A stretch of 64,000 bases of DNA from Bursaphelenchus xylophilus (lineage: Eukaryota > Nematoda > Chromadorea > Rhabditida > Aphelenchoididae), in NCBI GenBank assembly GCA_904066235.2, contig CAJFCV020000002.1:8246001-8310000 (forward strand), in the 5' to 3' direction. Shown in pieces: positions 10,492-25,750 of this stretch. Below the pieces are notes generated by a model, which made no database searches, had not been told where the DNA came from, and saw only the letters and a program-made list of their open reading frames with translations. The position numbers and the translations under genes are program-made. Position 1 is the stretch's first letter; each line of letters opens with the position of its first letter.

Positions 10492-12799
10492 TTAGAGATG
10501 TCGGAGTGAATTGACGTGACCTACACCATTTGAAACCTTACGGAATGAAATTTCAAAATCCCAAGTTTCATCTTTTTTGGAGCCAAACTGCGCCCGTACC
10601 AGCCCGAACACTCTGATATTTCACTAGGCACTAATAAAAAAAATAAAGTGAATTAGAGATGTCGGAGTGAATTGACGTGACCTACACCATTTGAAACCTT
10701 ACGGAATGAAATTTCAAAATCCCAAGATTCATCTTTTTTGGAGCCAAACTGCGCCCGTACCAGCCCGAACACTCTGATATTACACTAGGCACTAATAAAA
10801 AATAAAGTGAATTAGAGATGTCGGAGTGAATTGACGTGACCTACACCATTTCAAACCTTACGGAATGAAATTTCAAAATCCCAAGTTTCATCTTTTTTGG
10901 AGCCAAACTGCGCCCGTACCAGCCCGAACACTCTGATATTACACTAGGCACTAATAAAAAATAAAGTGAATTAGAGATGTCGGAGTGAATTGACGTGACC
11001 TACACCATTTGAAACCTTACGGAATGGAATTTCAAAATCCCAAGTTTCATCTTTTTTGGAGCCAAACTGCGCCCGTACCAGCCCGAAAACTCTGATATTA
11101 CACTAGGCACTAATAAAAAATAAAGTGAATTAGAGATGTCGGAGTGAATTGACGTGACCTACACCATTTGAAACCTTACGGAATGAAATTTCAAAATCCC
11201 AAGATTCATCTTTTTTGGAGCCAAACTGCGCCCGTACCAGCCCGAACACTCTGATATTTCACTAGGCACTAATAAAAAAAATAAAGTGAATTAGAGATGT
11301 CGGAGTGAATTGACGCGACCTACACCATTTGAAACCTTACGGAATGAAATTTCAAAATCCCAAGTTTCATCTTTTTTGGAGCCAAACTGCGCCCGTACCA
11401 GCCCGAACACTCTGATATTATACTAGACACTAATAAAAAATAAAGTGAATTAGAGATGTCGGAGTGAATTGACGTGACCTACACCATTTCAAACCTTACG
11501 GAATGAAATTTCAAAATCCCAAGTTTCATCTTTTTTGGAGCCAAACTGCGCCCGTACCAGCCCGAACACTCTGATATTACACTAGGCACTAATAAAAAAT
11601 AAAGTGAATTAGAGATGTCGGAGTGAATTGATGCGACCTACACCATTTGAAACCTTACGGAATGAAATTTCAAAATCCCAAGTTTCATCTTTTTTGGAGC
11701 CAAACTGCGCCCGTACCAGCCCGAACACTCTGATATTACACTAGGCACTAATAAAAAATAAGGTGAATTAGAGATGTCGGAGTGAATTGACGTGACCTAC
11801 ACCATTTGAAACCTTACGGAATGAAATTTCAAAATCCCAAGTTTCATCTTTTTTGGAGCCAAACTGCGCCCGTACCAGCCCGAACACTCTGATATTACAC
11901 TAGGCACTAATAAAAAATAAAGTGAATTAGAGATGTCGGAGTGAATTGACGTGACCTACACCATTTCAAACCTTACGGAATGAAATTTCAAAATCCCAAG
12001 TTTCATCTTTTTTGGAGCCAAACTGCGCCCGTACCAGCCCGAACACTCTGATATTACACTAGGCACTAATAAAAAATAAAGTGAATTAGAGATGTCGGAG
12101 TGAATTGACGTGACCTACACCATTTGAAACCTTACGGAATGGAATTTCAAAATCCCAAGTTTCATCTTTTTTGGAGCCAAACTGCGCCCGTACCAGCCCG
12201 AACACTCTGATATTACACTAGGCACTAATAAAAAATAAAGTGAATTAGAGATGTCGGAGTGAATTGATGCGACCTACACCATTTGAAACCTTACGGAATG
12301 AAATTTCAAAATCCCAAGTTTCATCTTTTTTGGAGCCAAACTGCGCCCGTACCAGCCCGAACACTCTGATATTACACTAGGCACTAATAAAAAATAAAGT
12401 GAATTAGAGATGTCGGAGTGAATTGACGTGACCTACACCATTTCAAACCTTACGGAATGAAATTTCAAAATCCCAAGTTTCATCTTTTTTGGAGCCAAAC
12501 TGCGCCCGTACCAGCCCGAACACTCTGATATTACACTAGGCACTAATAAAAAATAAAGTGAATTAGAGATGTCGGAGTGAATTGACGTGACCTACACCAT
12601 TTGAAACCTTACGGAATGGAATTTCAAAATCCCAAGTTTCATCTTTTTTGGAGCCAAACTGCGCCCGTACCAGCCCGAAAACTCTGATATTACACTAGGC
12701 ACTAATAAAAAATAAAGTGAATTAGAGATGTCGGAGTGAATTGACGTGACCTACACCATTTGAAACCTTACGGAATGAAATTTCAAAATCCCAAGATTC

Positions 12800-14640
12800 A
12801 TCTTTTTTGGAGCCAAACTGCGCCCGTACCAGCCCGAACACTCTGATATTTCACTAGGCACTAATAAAAAAATAAAGTGAATTAGAGATGTCGGAGTGAA
12901 TTGACGTGACCTACACCATTTGAAACCTTACGGAATGAAATTTCAAAATCCCAAGTTTCATCTTTTTTGGAGCCAAACTGCGCCCGTACCAGCCCGAACA
13001 CTCTGATATTATACTAGACACTAATAAAAAATAAAGTGAATTAGAGATGTCGGAGTGAATTGACGTGACCTACACCATTTCAAACCTTACGGAATGAAAT
13101 TTCAAAATCCCAAGTTTCATCTTTTTTGGAGCCAAACTGCGCCCGTACCAGCCCGAACACTCTGATATTACACTAGGCACTAATAAAAAATAAAGTGAAT
13201 TAGAGATGTCGGAGTGAATTGATGTGACCTACACCATTTGAAACCTTACGGAATGAAATTTCAAAATCCCAAGTTTCATCTTTTTTGGAGCCAAACTGCG
13301 CCCGTACCAGCCCGAACACTCTGATATTACACTAGGCACTAATAAAAAATAAAGTGAATTAGAGATGTCGGAGTGAATTGACGTGACCTACACCATTTGA
13401 AACCTTATGGAATGAAATTTCAAAATCCCAAGTTTCATCTTTTTTGGAGCCAAACTGCGCCCGTACCAGCCCGAACACTCTGATATTTCACTAGGCACTA
13501 ATAAAAAAAATAAAGTGAATTAGAGATGTCGGAGTGAATTGACGTGACCTACACCATTTGAAACCTTACGGAATGAAATTTCAAAATCCCAAGTTTCGTC
13601 TTTTTTGGAGCCAAACTGCGCCCGTACCAGCCCGAACACTCTGATATTACACTAGGCACTAATAAAAAATAAAGTGAATTAGAGATGTCGGAGTGAATTG
13701 ACGTGACCTACACCATTTGAAACCTTACGGAATGAAATTTCAAAATCCCAAGTTTCATCTTTTTTGGAGCCAAACTGCGCCCGTACCAGCCCGAACACTC
13801 TGATATTATACTAGACACTAATAAAAAATAAAGTGAATTAGAGATGTCGGAGTGAATTGACGTGACCTACACCATTTCAAACCTTACGGAATGAAATTTC
13901 AAAATCCCAAGTTTCATCTTTTTTGGAGCCAAACTGCGCCCGTACCAGCCCGAACACTCTGATATTACACTAGGCACTAATAAAAAATAAAGTGAATTAG
14001 AGATGTCGGAGTGAATTGATGTGACCTACACCATTTGAAACCTTACGGAATGAAATTTCAAAATCCCAAGTTTCATCTTTTTTGGAGCCAAACTGCGCCC
14101 GTACCAGCCCGAACACTCTGATATTACACTAGGCACTAATAAAAAATAAAGTGAATTAGAGATGTCGGAGTGAATTGACGTGACCTACACCATTTGAAAC
14201 CTTATGGAATGAAATTTCAAAATCCCAAGTTTCATCTTTTTTGGAGCCAAACTGCGCCCGTACCAGCCCGAACACTCTGATATTTCACTAGGCACTAATA
14301 AAAAAAATAAAGTGAATTAGAGATGTCGGAGTGAATTGACGTGACCTACACCATTTGAAACCTTACGGAATGAAATTTCAAAATCCCAAGTTTCGTCTTT
14401 TTTGGAGCCAAACTGCGCCCGTACCAGCCCGAACACTCTGATATTACACTAGGCACTAATAAAAAATAAAGTGAATTAGAGATGTCGGAGTGAATTGACG
14501 TGACCTACACCATTTGAAACCTTACGGAATGAAATTTCAAAATCCCAAGATTCATCTTTTTTGGAGCCAAACTGCGCCCGTACCAGCCCGAACACTCTGA
14601 TATTTCACTAGGCACTAATAAAAAAATAAAGTGAATTAGA
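12800..14640. repeat. Five-unit (797-bp) higher-order repeat inside the satellite
   Basis: Private variants recur 797 bp apart: GATGTGACC at 13221 and 14018, TATGG at 13406 and 14203, and TTTCGTC at 13594 and 14391. This equals five units plus 2 bp. Confidence 0.8.
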
Positions 14641-17600
14641 GATGTCGGAGTGAATTGACGTGACCTACACCATTTGAAACCTTACGGAATGAAATTTCAA
14701 AATCCCAAGTTTCATCTTTTTTGGAGCCAAACTGCGCCCGTACCAGCCCGAACACTCTGATATTATACTAGACACTAATAAAAAATAAAGTGAATTAGAG
14801 ATGTCGGAGTGAATTGACGTGACCTACACCATTTCAAACCTTACGGAATGAAATTTCAAAATCCCAAGTTTCATCTTTTTTGGAGCCAAACTGCGCCCGT
14901 ACCAGCCCGAACACTCTGATATTACACTAGGCACTAATAAAAAATAAAGTGAATTAGAGATGTCGGAGTGAATTGATGTGACCTACACCATTTGAAACCT
15001 TACGGAATGAAATTTCAAAATCCCAAGTTTCATCTTTTTTGGAGCCAAACTGCGCCCGTACCAGCCCGAACACTCTGATATTACACTAGGCACTAATAAA
15101 AAATAAGGTGAATTAGAGATGTCGGAGTGAATTGACGTGACCTACACCATTTGAAACCTTATGGAATGAAATTTCAAAATCCCAAGTTTCATCTTTTTTG
15201 GAGCCAAACTGCGCCCGTACCAGCCCGAACACTCTGATATTACACTAGGCACTAATAAAAAATAAAGTGAATTAGAGATGTCGGAGTGAATTGACGTGAC
15301 CTACACCATTTGAAACCTTACGGAATGAAATTTCAAAATCCCAAGATTCATCTTTTTTGGAGCCAAACTGCGCCCGTACCAGCCCGAACACTCTGATATT
15401 ACACTAGGCACTAATAAAAAATAAAGTGAATTAGAGATGTCGGAGTGAATTGACGTGACCTACACCATTTGAAACCTTACGGAATGAAATTTCAAAATCC
15501 CAAGTTTCATCTTTTTTGGAGCCAAACTGCGCCCGTACCAGCCCGAAAACTCTGATATTACACTAGGCACTAATAAAAAATAAGGTGAATTAGAGATGTC
15601 GGAGTGAATTGACGTGACCTACACCATTTGAAACCTTACGGAATGAAATTTCAAAATCCCAAGTTTCATCTTTTTTGGAGCCAAACTGCGCCCGTACCAG
15701 CCCGAAAACTCTGATATTACACTAGGCACTAATAAAAAATAAGGTGAATTAGAGATGTCGGAGTGAATTGACGTGACCTACACCATTTGAAACCTTACGG
15801 AATGAAATTTCAAAATCCCAAGTTTCATCTTTTTTGGAGCCAAACTGCGCCCGTACCAGCCCGAACACTCTGATATTACACTAGGCACTAATAAAAAATA
15901 AAGTGAATTAGAGATGTCGGAGTGAATTGACGTGACCTACACCATTTCAAACCTTACGGAATGAAATTTCAAAATCCCAAGTTTCATCTTTTTTGGAGCC
16001 AAACTGCGCCCGTACCAGCCCGAACACTCTGATATTACACTAGGCACTAATAAAAAATAAAGTGAATTAGAGATGTCGGAGTGAATTGACGTGACCTACA
16101 CCATTTGAAACCTTACGGAATGGAATTTCAAAATCCCAAGTTTCATCTTTTTTGGAGCCAAACTGCGCCCGTACCAGCCCGAAAACTCTGATATTACACT
16201 AGGCACTAATAAAAAATAAAGTGAATTAGAGATGTCGGAGTGAATTGACGTGACCTACACCATTTGAAACCTTACGGAATGAAATTTCAAAATCCCAAGA
16301 TTCATCTTTTTGGAGCCAAACTGCGCCCGTACCAGCCCGAACACTCTGATATTATACTAGGCACTAATAAAAATAAAGTGAATTAGAGATGTCGGAGTGA
16401 ATTGACGTAACCTACACCATTTGAAACCTTACGGAATGAAATTTCAAAATCCCAAGATTCATCTTTTTTGGAGCCAAACTGCGCCCGTACCAGCCCGAAC
16501 ACTCTGATATTACACTAGGCACTAATAAAAAATAAAGTGAATTAAAGATGTCGGAGTGAATTGACGTGACCTACACCATTTGAAACCTTACGGAATGAAA
16601 TTTCAAAATCCCAAGTTTCATCTTTTTTGGAGCCAAACTGCGCCCGTACCAGCCCGAACACTCTGATATTATACTAGGCACTAATAAAAAATAAAGTGAA
16701 TTAGGGATGTCGGAGTGAATTGACGTGACCTACACCATTTCAAACCTTACGGAATGAAATTTCAAAATCCCAAGATTCATCTTTTTTGGAGCCAAACTGC
16801 GCCCGTACCAGCCCGAACACTCTGATATTACACTAGGCACTAATAAAAAATAAAGTGAATTAGAGATGTCGGAGTGAATTGACGTGACCTACACCATTTG
16901 AAACCTTACGGAATGAAATTTCAAAATCCCAAGATTCATCTTTTTTGGAGCCAAACTGCGCCCGTACCAGCCCGAACACTCTGATATTACACTAGGCACA
17001 AATAAAAAATAAAGTGAATTAGAGATGTCGGAGTGAATTGACGTGACCTACACCATTTGAAACCTTACGGAATGAAATTTCAAAATCCCAAGATTCATTT
17101 TTTTGGAGCCAAACTGCGCCCGTACCAGCCCGAACACTCTGATATTTCACTAGGCACTAATAAAAAAAATAAAGTGAATTAGAGATGTCGGAGTGAATTG
17201 ACGTGACCTACACCATTTGAAACCTTACGGGATGAAATTTCAAAATCCCAAGTTTCATCTTTTTTGGAGCCAAACTGCGCCCGTACCAGCCCGAACACTC
17301 TGATATTATACTAGACACTAATAAAAAATAAAGTGAATTAGAGATGTCGGAGTGAATTGACGTGACCTACACCATTTGAAACCTTACGGAATGAAATTTG
17401 GAAATCCCAAGATTCATCTTTTTTGGAGCCAAACTGCGCCCGTACCAGCCCGAACACTCTGATATTATACTAGGCACTAATAAAAAATAAAGTGAATTAG
17501 GGATGTCGGAGTGAATTGACGTGACCTACACCATTTCAAACCTTACGGAATGAAATTTCAAAATCCCAAGATTCATCTTTTTGGAGCCAAACTGCGCCCG

Positions 17601-20600
17601 TACCAGCCCGAACACTCTGATATTACACTAGGCACTAATAAAAAATAAAGTGAATTAGAGATGTCGGAGTGAATTGACGTGACCTACACCATTTGAAACC
17701 TTACGGGATGAAATTTCAAAATCCCAAGTTTCATCTTTTTTGGAGCCAAACTGCGCCCGTACCAGCCCGAACACTCTGATATTATACTAGACACTAATAA
17801 AAAATAAAGTGAATTAGAGATGTCGGAGTGAATTGACGTGACCTACACCATTTGAAACCTTACGGAATGAAATTTGGAAATCCCAAGATTCATCTTTTTT
17901 GGAGCCAAACTGCGCCCGTACCAGCCCGAACACTCTGATATTATACTAGGCACTAATAAAAAATAAAGTGAATTAGGGATGTCGGAGTGAATTGACGTGA
18001 CCTACACCATTTCAAACCTTACGGAATGAAATTTCAAAATCCCAAGATTCATCTTTTTTGGAGCCAAACTGCGCCCGTACCAGCCCGAACACTCTGATAT
18101 TACACTAGGCACTAATAAAAAATAAAGTGAATTAGAGATGTCGGAGTGAATTGACGTGACCTACACCATTTGAAACCTTACGGAATGAAATTTCAAAATC
18201 CCAAGATTCATCTTTTTTGGAGCCAAACTGCGCCCGTACCAGCCCGAACACTCTGATATTACACTAGGCACAAATAAAAAATAAAGTGAATTAGAGATGT
18301 CGGAGTGAATTGACGTGACCTACACCATTTGAAACCTTACGGAATGAAATTTCAAAATCCCAAGATTCATTTTTTTTGGAGCCAAACTGCGCCCGTACCA
18401 GCCCGAACACTCTGATATTTCACTAGGCACTAATAAAAAAATAAAGTGAATTAGAGATGTCGGAGTGAATTGACGTGACCTACACCATTTGAAACCTTAC
18501 GGGATGAAATTTCAAAATCCCAAGTTTCATCTTTTTTGGAGCCAAACTGCGCCCGTACCAGCCCGAACACTCTGATATTATACTAGACACTAATAAAAAA
18601 TAAAGTGAATTAGAGATGTCGGAGTGAATTGACGTGACCTACACCATTTGAAACCTTACGGAATGAAATTTGGAAATCCCAAGATTCATCTTTTTTGGAG
18701 CCAAACTGCGCCCGTACCAGCCCGAACACTCTGATATTACACTAGGCACTAATAAAAAATAAAGTGAATTAGAGATGTCGGAGTGAATTGACGTGACCTA
18801 CACCATTTCAAACCTTACGGAATGGAATTTCAAAATCCCAAGTTTCATCTTTTTTGGAGCCAAACTGCGCCCGTACCAGCCCGAACACTCTGATATTACA
18901 CTAGGCACTAATAAAAAATAAGGTGAATTAGAGATGTCGGGGTGAATTGACGTGACCTACACCATTTGAAACCTTACGGAATGAAATTTCAAAATCCCAA
19001 GATTCATCTTTTTTGGAGCCAAACTGCGCCCGTACCAGCCCGAACACTCTGATATTACACTAGGCACTAATAAAAAATAAGGTGAATTAGAGATGTCGGA
19101 GTGAATTAACGTGACCTACACCATTTGAAACCTTACGGAATGAAATTTCAAAATCCCAAGTTTCATCTTTTTTGGAGCCAAACTGCGCCCGTACCAGCCC
19201 GAACACTCTGATATTACACTAGGCACTAATAAAAAATAAAGTGAATTAGAGATGTCGGAGTGAATTGACGTGACCTACACCATTTCAAACCTTACGGAAT
19301 GGAATTTCAAAATCCCAAGTTTCATCTTTTTTGGAGCCAAACTGCGCCCGTACCAGCCCGAACACTCTGATATTACACTAGGCACTAATAAAAAATAAGG
19401 TGAATTAGAGATGTCGGAGTGAATTGACGTGACCTACACCATTTGAAACCTTACGGAATGAAATTTCAAAATCCCAAGTTTCATCTTTTTTGGAGCCAAA
19501 CTGCGCCCGTACCAGCCCGAACACTCTGATATTACACTAGGCACTAATAAAAAATAAAGTGAATTAGAGATGTCGGAGTGAATTGACGTGACCTACACCA
19601 TTTCAAACCTTACGGAATGGAATTTCAAAATCCCAAGTTTCATCTTTTTTGGAGCCAAACTGCGCCCGTACCAGCCCGAACACTCTGATATTACACTAGG
19701 CACTAATAAAAAATAAGGTGAATTAGAGATGTCGGAGTGAATTGACGTGACCTACACCATTTGAAACCTTACGGAATGAAATTTCAAAATCCCAAGTTTC
19801 ATCTTTTTTGGAGCCAAACTGCGCCCGTACCAGCCCGAACACTCTGATATTACACTAGGCACAAATAAAAAATAAAGTGAATTAGAGATGTCGGAGTGAA
19901 TTGACGTGACCTACACCATTTGAAACCTTACGGAATGAAATTTCAAAATCCCAAGATTCATTTTTTTTGGAGCCAAACTGCGCCCGTACCAGCCCGAACA
20001 CTCTGATATTTCACTAGGCACTAATAAAAAAATAAAGTGAATTAGAGATGTCGGAGTGAATTGACGTGACCTACACCATTTGAAACCTTACGGGATGAAA
20101 TTTCAAAATCCCAAGTTTCATCTTTTTTGGAGCCAAACTGCGCCCGTACCAGCCCGAACACTCTGATATTATACTAGACACTAATAAAAAATAAAGTGAA
20201 TTAGAGATGTCGGAGTGAATTGACGTGACCTACACCATTTGAAACCTTACGGAATGAAATTTGGAAATCCCAAGATTCATCTTTTTTGGAGCCAAACTGC
20301 GCCCGTACCAGCCCGAACACTCTGATATTACACTAGGCACTAATAAAAAATAAGGTGAATTAGAGATGTCGGAGTGAATTGACGTGACCTACACCATTTG
20401 AAACCTTACGGAATGAAATTTCAAAATCCCAAGTTTCATCTTTTTTGGAGCCAAACTGCGCCCGTACCAGCCCGAACACTCTGATATTACACTAGGCACT
20501 AATAAAAAATAAAGTGAATTAGAGATGTCGGAGTGAATTGACGTGACCTACACCATTTCAAACCTTACGGAATGGAATTTCAAAATCCCAAGTTTCATCT

Positions 20601-21599
20601 TTTTTGGAGCCAAACTGCGCCCGTACCAGCCCGAACACTCTGATATTACACTAGGCACTAATAAAAAATAAGGTGAATTAGAGATGTCGGAGTGAATTGA
20701 CGTGACCTACACCATTTGAAACCTTACGGAATGAAATTTCAAAATCCCAAGTTTCATCTTTTTTGGAGCCAAACTGCGCCCGTACCAGCCCGAACACTCT
20801 GATATTACACTAGGCACAAATAAAAAATAAAGTGAATTAGAGATGTCGGAGTGAATTGACGTGACCTACACCATTTGAAACCTTACGGAATGAAATTTCA
20901 AAATCCCAAGATTCATTTTTTTTGGAGCCAAACTGCGCCCGTACCAGCCCGAACACTCTGATATTTCACTAGGCACTAATAAAAAAAATAAAGTGAATTA
21001 GAGATGTCGGAGTGAATTGACGTGACCTACACCATTTGAAACCTTACGGGATGAAATTTCAAAATCCCAAGTTTCATCTTTTTTGGAGCCAAACTGCGCC
21101 CGTACCAGCCCGAACACTCTGATATTATACTAGACACTAATAAAAAATAAAGTGAATTAGAGATGTCGGAGTGAATTGACGTGACCTACACCATTTGAAA
21201 CCTTACGGAATGAAATTTGGAAATCCCAAGATTCATCTTTTTTGGAGCCAAACTGCGCCCGTACCAGCCCGAACACTCTGATATTATACTAGGCACTAAT
21301 AAAAAATAAAGTGAATTAGAGATGTCGGAGTGAATTGACGTGACCTACACCATTTGAAACCTTACGGAATGAAATTTCAAAATCCCAAGTTTCATCTTTT
21401 TTGGAGCCAAACTGCGCCCGTACCAGCCCGAACACTCTGATATTATACTAGACACTAATAAAAAATAAAGTGAATTAGAGATGTCGGAGTGAATTGACGT
21501 GACCTACACCATTTCAAACCTTACGGAATGAAATTTCAAAATCCCAAGTTTCATCTTTTTTGGAGCCAAACTGCGCCCGTACCAGCCCGAACACTCTGA

Positions 21600-24500
21600 T
21601 ATTACACTAGGCACTAATAAAAAATAAAGTGAATTAGAGATGTCGGAGTGAATTGACGTGACCTACACCATTTGAAACCTTACGGAATGAAATTTCAAAA
21701 TCCCAAGTTTCATCTTTTTTGGAGCCAAACTGCGCCCGTACCAGCCCGAACACTCTGATATTACACTAGGCACTAATAAAAAATAAGGTGAATTAGAGAT
21801 GTCGGAGTGAATTGACGTGACCTACACCATTTGAAACCTTATGGAATGAAATTTCAAAATCCCAAGTTTCATCTTTTTTGGAGCCAAACTGCGCCCGTAC
21901 CAGCCCGAACACTCTGATATTACACTAGGCACTAATAAAAAATAAAGTGAATTAGAGATGTCGGAGTGAATTGACGTGACCTACACCATTTGAAACCTTA
22001 CGGAATGAAATTTCAAAATCCCAAGATTCATCTTTTTTGGAGCCAAACTGCGCCCGTACCAGCCCGAACACTCTGATATTACACTAGGCACTAATAAAAA
22101 ATAAAGTGAATTAGAGATGTCGGAGTGAATTGACGTGACCTACACCATTTGAAACCTTACGGAATGAAATTTCAAAATCCCAAGTTTCATCTTTTTTGGA
22201 GCCAAACTGCGCCCGTACCAGCCCGAAAACTCTGATATTACACTAGGCACTAATAAAAAATAAGGTGAATTAGAGATGTCGGAGTGAATTGACGTGACCT
22301 ACACCATTTGAAACCTTACGGAATGGAATTTCAAAATCCCAAGTTTCATCTTTTTTGGAGCCAAACTGCGCCCGTACCAGCCCGAACACTCTGATATTAC
22401 ACTAGGCACTAATAAAAAATAAGGTGAATTAGAGATGTCGGAGTGAATTGACGTGACCTACACCATTTGAAACCTTACGGAATGAAATTTCAAAATCCCA
22501 AGTTTCATCTTTTTTGGAGCCAAACTGCGCCCGTACCAGCCCGAACACTCTGATATTACACTAGGCACTAATAAAAAATAAAGTGAATTAGAGATGTCGG
22601 AGTGAATTGACGTGACCTACACCATTTGAAACCTTACGGAATGAAATTTCAAAATCCCAAGATTCATCTTTTTTGGAGCCAAACTGCGCCCGTACCAGCC
22701 CGAACACTCTGATATTACACTAGGCACTAATAAAAAATAAAGTGAATTAGAGATGTCGGAGTGAATTGACGTGACCTACACCATTTCAAACCTTACGGAA
22801 TGGAATTTCAAAATCCCAAGTTTCATCTTTTTTGGAGCCAAACTGCGCCCGTACCAGCCCGAACACTCTGATATTACACTAGGCACTAATAAAAAATAAG
22901 GTGAATTAGAGATGTCGGAGTGAATTGACGTGACCTACACCATTTGAAACCTTACGGAATGGAATTTCAAAATCCCAAGTTTCATCTTTTTTGGAGCCAA
23001 ACTGCGCCCGTACCAGCCCGAACACTCTGATATTACACTAGGCACTAATAAAAAATAAAGTGAATTAGAGATGTCGGAGTGAATTGACGTGACCTACACC
23101 ATTTGAAACCTTACGGAATGAAATTTCAAAATCCCAAGATTCATCTTTTTTGGAGCCAAACTGCGCCCGTACCAGCCCGAACACTCTGATATTACACTAG
23201 GCACTAATAAAAAATAAAGTGAATTAGAGATGTCGGAGTGAATTGACGTGACCTACACCATTTGAAACCTTACGGAATGAAATTTCAAAATCCCAAGTTT
23301 CATCTTTTTTGGAGCCAAACTGCGCCCGTACCAGCCCGAAAACTCTGATATTACACTAGGCACTAATAAAAAATAAGGTGAATTAGAGATGTCGGAGTGA
23401 ATTGACGTGACCTACACCATTTGAAACCTTACGGAATGGAATTTCAAAATCCCAAGTTTCATCTTTTTTGGAGCCAAACTGCGCCCGTACCAGCCCGAAC
23501 ACTCTGATATTACACTAGGCACTAATAAAAAATAAGGTGAATTAGAGATGTCGGAGTGAATTGACGTGACCTACACCATTTGAAACCTTACGGAATGAAA
23601 TTTCAAAATCCCAAGTTTCATCTTTTTTGGAGCCAAACTGCGCCCGTACCAGCCCGAACACTCTGATATTACACTAGGCACTAATAAAAAATAAGGTGAA
23701 TTAGAGATGTCGGAGTGAATTGACGTGACCTACACCATTTGAAACCTTACGGAATGAAATTTCAAAATCCCAAGTTTCATCTTTTTTGGAGCCAAACTGC
23801 GCCCGTACCAGCCCGAACACTCTGATATTACACTAGGCACTAATAAAAAATAAAGTGAATTAGAGATGTCGGAGTGAATTGACGTGACCTACACCATTTC
23901 AAACCTTACGGAATGGAATTTCAAAATCCCAAGTTTCATCTTTTTTGGAGCCAAACTGCGCCCGTACCAGCCCGAACACTCTGATATTACACTAGGCACT
24001 AATAAAAAATAAGGTGAATTAGAGATGTCGGAGTGAATTGACGTGACCTACACCATTTGAAACCTTACGGAATGAAATTTCAAAATCCCAAGTTTCATCT
24101 TTTTTGGAGCCAAACTGCGCCCGTACCAGCCCGAACACTCTGATATTACACTAGGCACTAATAAAAAATAAAGTGAATTAGAGATGTCGGAGAGAATTGA
24201 CGTGACCTACACCATTTCAAACCTTACGGAATGAAATTTCAAAATCCCAAGTTTCATCTTTTTTGGAGCCAAACTGCGCCCGTACCAGCCCGAACACTCT
24301 GATATTACACTAGGCACTAATAAAAAATAAAGTGAATTAGAGATGTCGGAGTGAATTGACGTGACCTACACCATTTGAAACCTTACGGAATGAAATTTCA
24401 AAATCCCAAGTTTCATCTTTTTTGGAGCCAAACTGCGCCCGTACCAGCCCGAACACTCTGATATTACACAAGGCACTAATAAAAAATAAAGTGAATTAGA

Positions 24501-25750
24501 GATGTCGGAGTGAATTGACGTGACCTACACCATTTCAAACCTTACGGAATGAAATTTCAAAATCCCAAGTTTCATCTTTTTTGGAGCCAAACTGCGCCCG
24601 TACCAGCCCGAACACTCTGATATTACACTAGGCACTAATAAAAAATAAAGTGAATTAGAGATGTCGGAGTGAATTGACGTGACCTACACCATTTCAAACC
24701 TTACGGAATGAAATTTCAAAATCCCAAGTTTCATCTTTTTTGGAGCCAAACTGCGCCCGTACCAGCCCGAACACTCTGATATTACACTAGGCACTAATAA
24801 AAAATAAAGTGAATTAGAGATGTCGGAGTGAATTGACGTGACCTACACCATTTGAAACCTTACGGAATGAAATTTCAAAATCCCAAGTTTCATCTTTTTT
24901 GGAGCCAAACTGCGCCCGTACCAGCCCGAACACTCTGATATTACACTAGGCACTAATAAAAAATAAGGTGAATTAGAGATGTCGGAGTGAATTGACGTGA
25001 CCTACACCATTTGAAACCTTATGGAATGAAATTTCAAAATCCCAAGTTTCATCTTTTTGGAGCCAAACTGCGCCCGTACCAGCCCGAACACTCTGATATT
25101 ACACTAGGCACTAATAAAAAATAAAGTGAATTAGAGATGTCGGAGTGAATTGACGTGACCTACACCATTTGAAACCTTACGGAATGAAATTTCAAAATCC
25201 CAAGATTCATCTTTTTGGAGCCAAACTGCGCCCGTACCAGCCCGAACACTCTGATATTACACTAGGCACTAATAAAAAATAAAGTGAATTAGAGATGTCG
25301 GAGTGAATTGACGTGACCTACACCATTTGAAACCTTACGGAATGAAATTTCAAAATCCCAAGTTTCATCTTTTTTGGAGCCAAACTGCGCCCGTACCAGC
25401 CCGAAAACTCTGATATTACACTAGGCACTAATAAAAAATAAGGTGAATTAGAGATGTCGGAGTGAATTGACGTGACCTACACCATTTGAAACCTTACGGA
25501 ATGGAATTTCAAAATCCCAAGTTTCATCTTTTTTGGAGCCAAACTGCGCCCGTACCAGCCCGAACACTCTGATATTACACTAGGCACTAATAAAAAATAA
25601 GGTGAATTAGAGATGTCGGAGTGAATTGACGTGACCTACACCATTTGAAACCTTACGGAATGAAATTTCAAAATCCCAAGTTTCATCTTTTTTGGAGCCA
25701 AACTGCGCCCGTACCAGCCCGAACACTCTGATATTACACTAGGCACTAAT
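21600..25750. repeat. Long-range (3180-bp, 20-unit) duplication inside the satellite
   Basis: The CCTTATGG variant recurs at 21841 and 25021, exactly 20 units apart. The following units (CCGAAAACTC variant near 22224 and 25402, then AAGGTG units) follow the same order in both places. Confidence 0.6.
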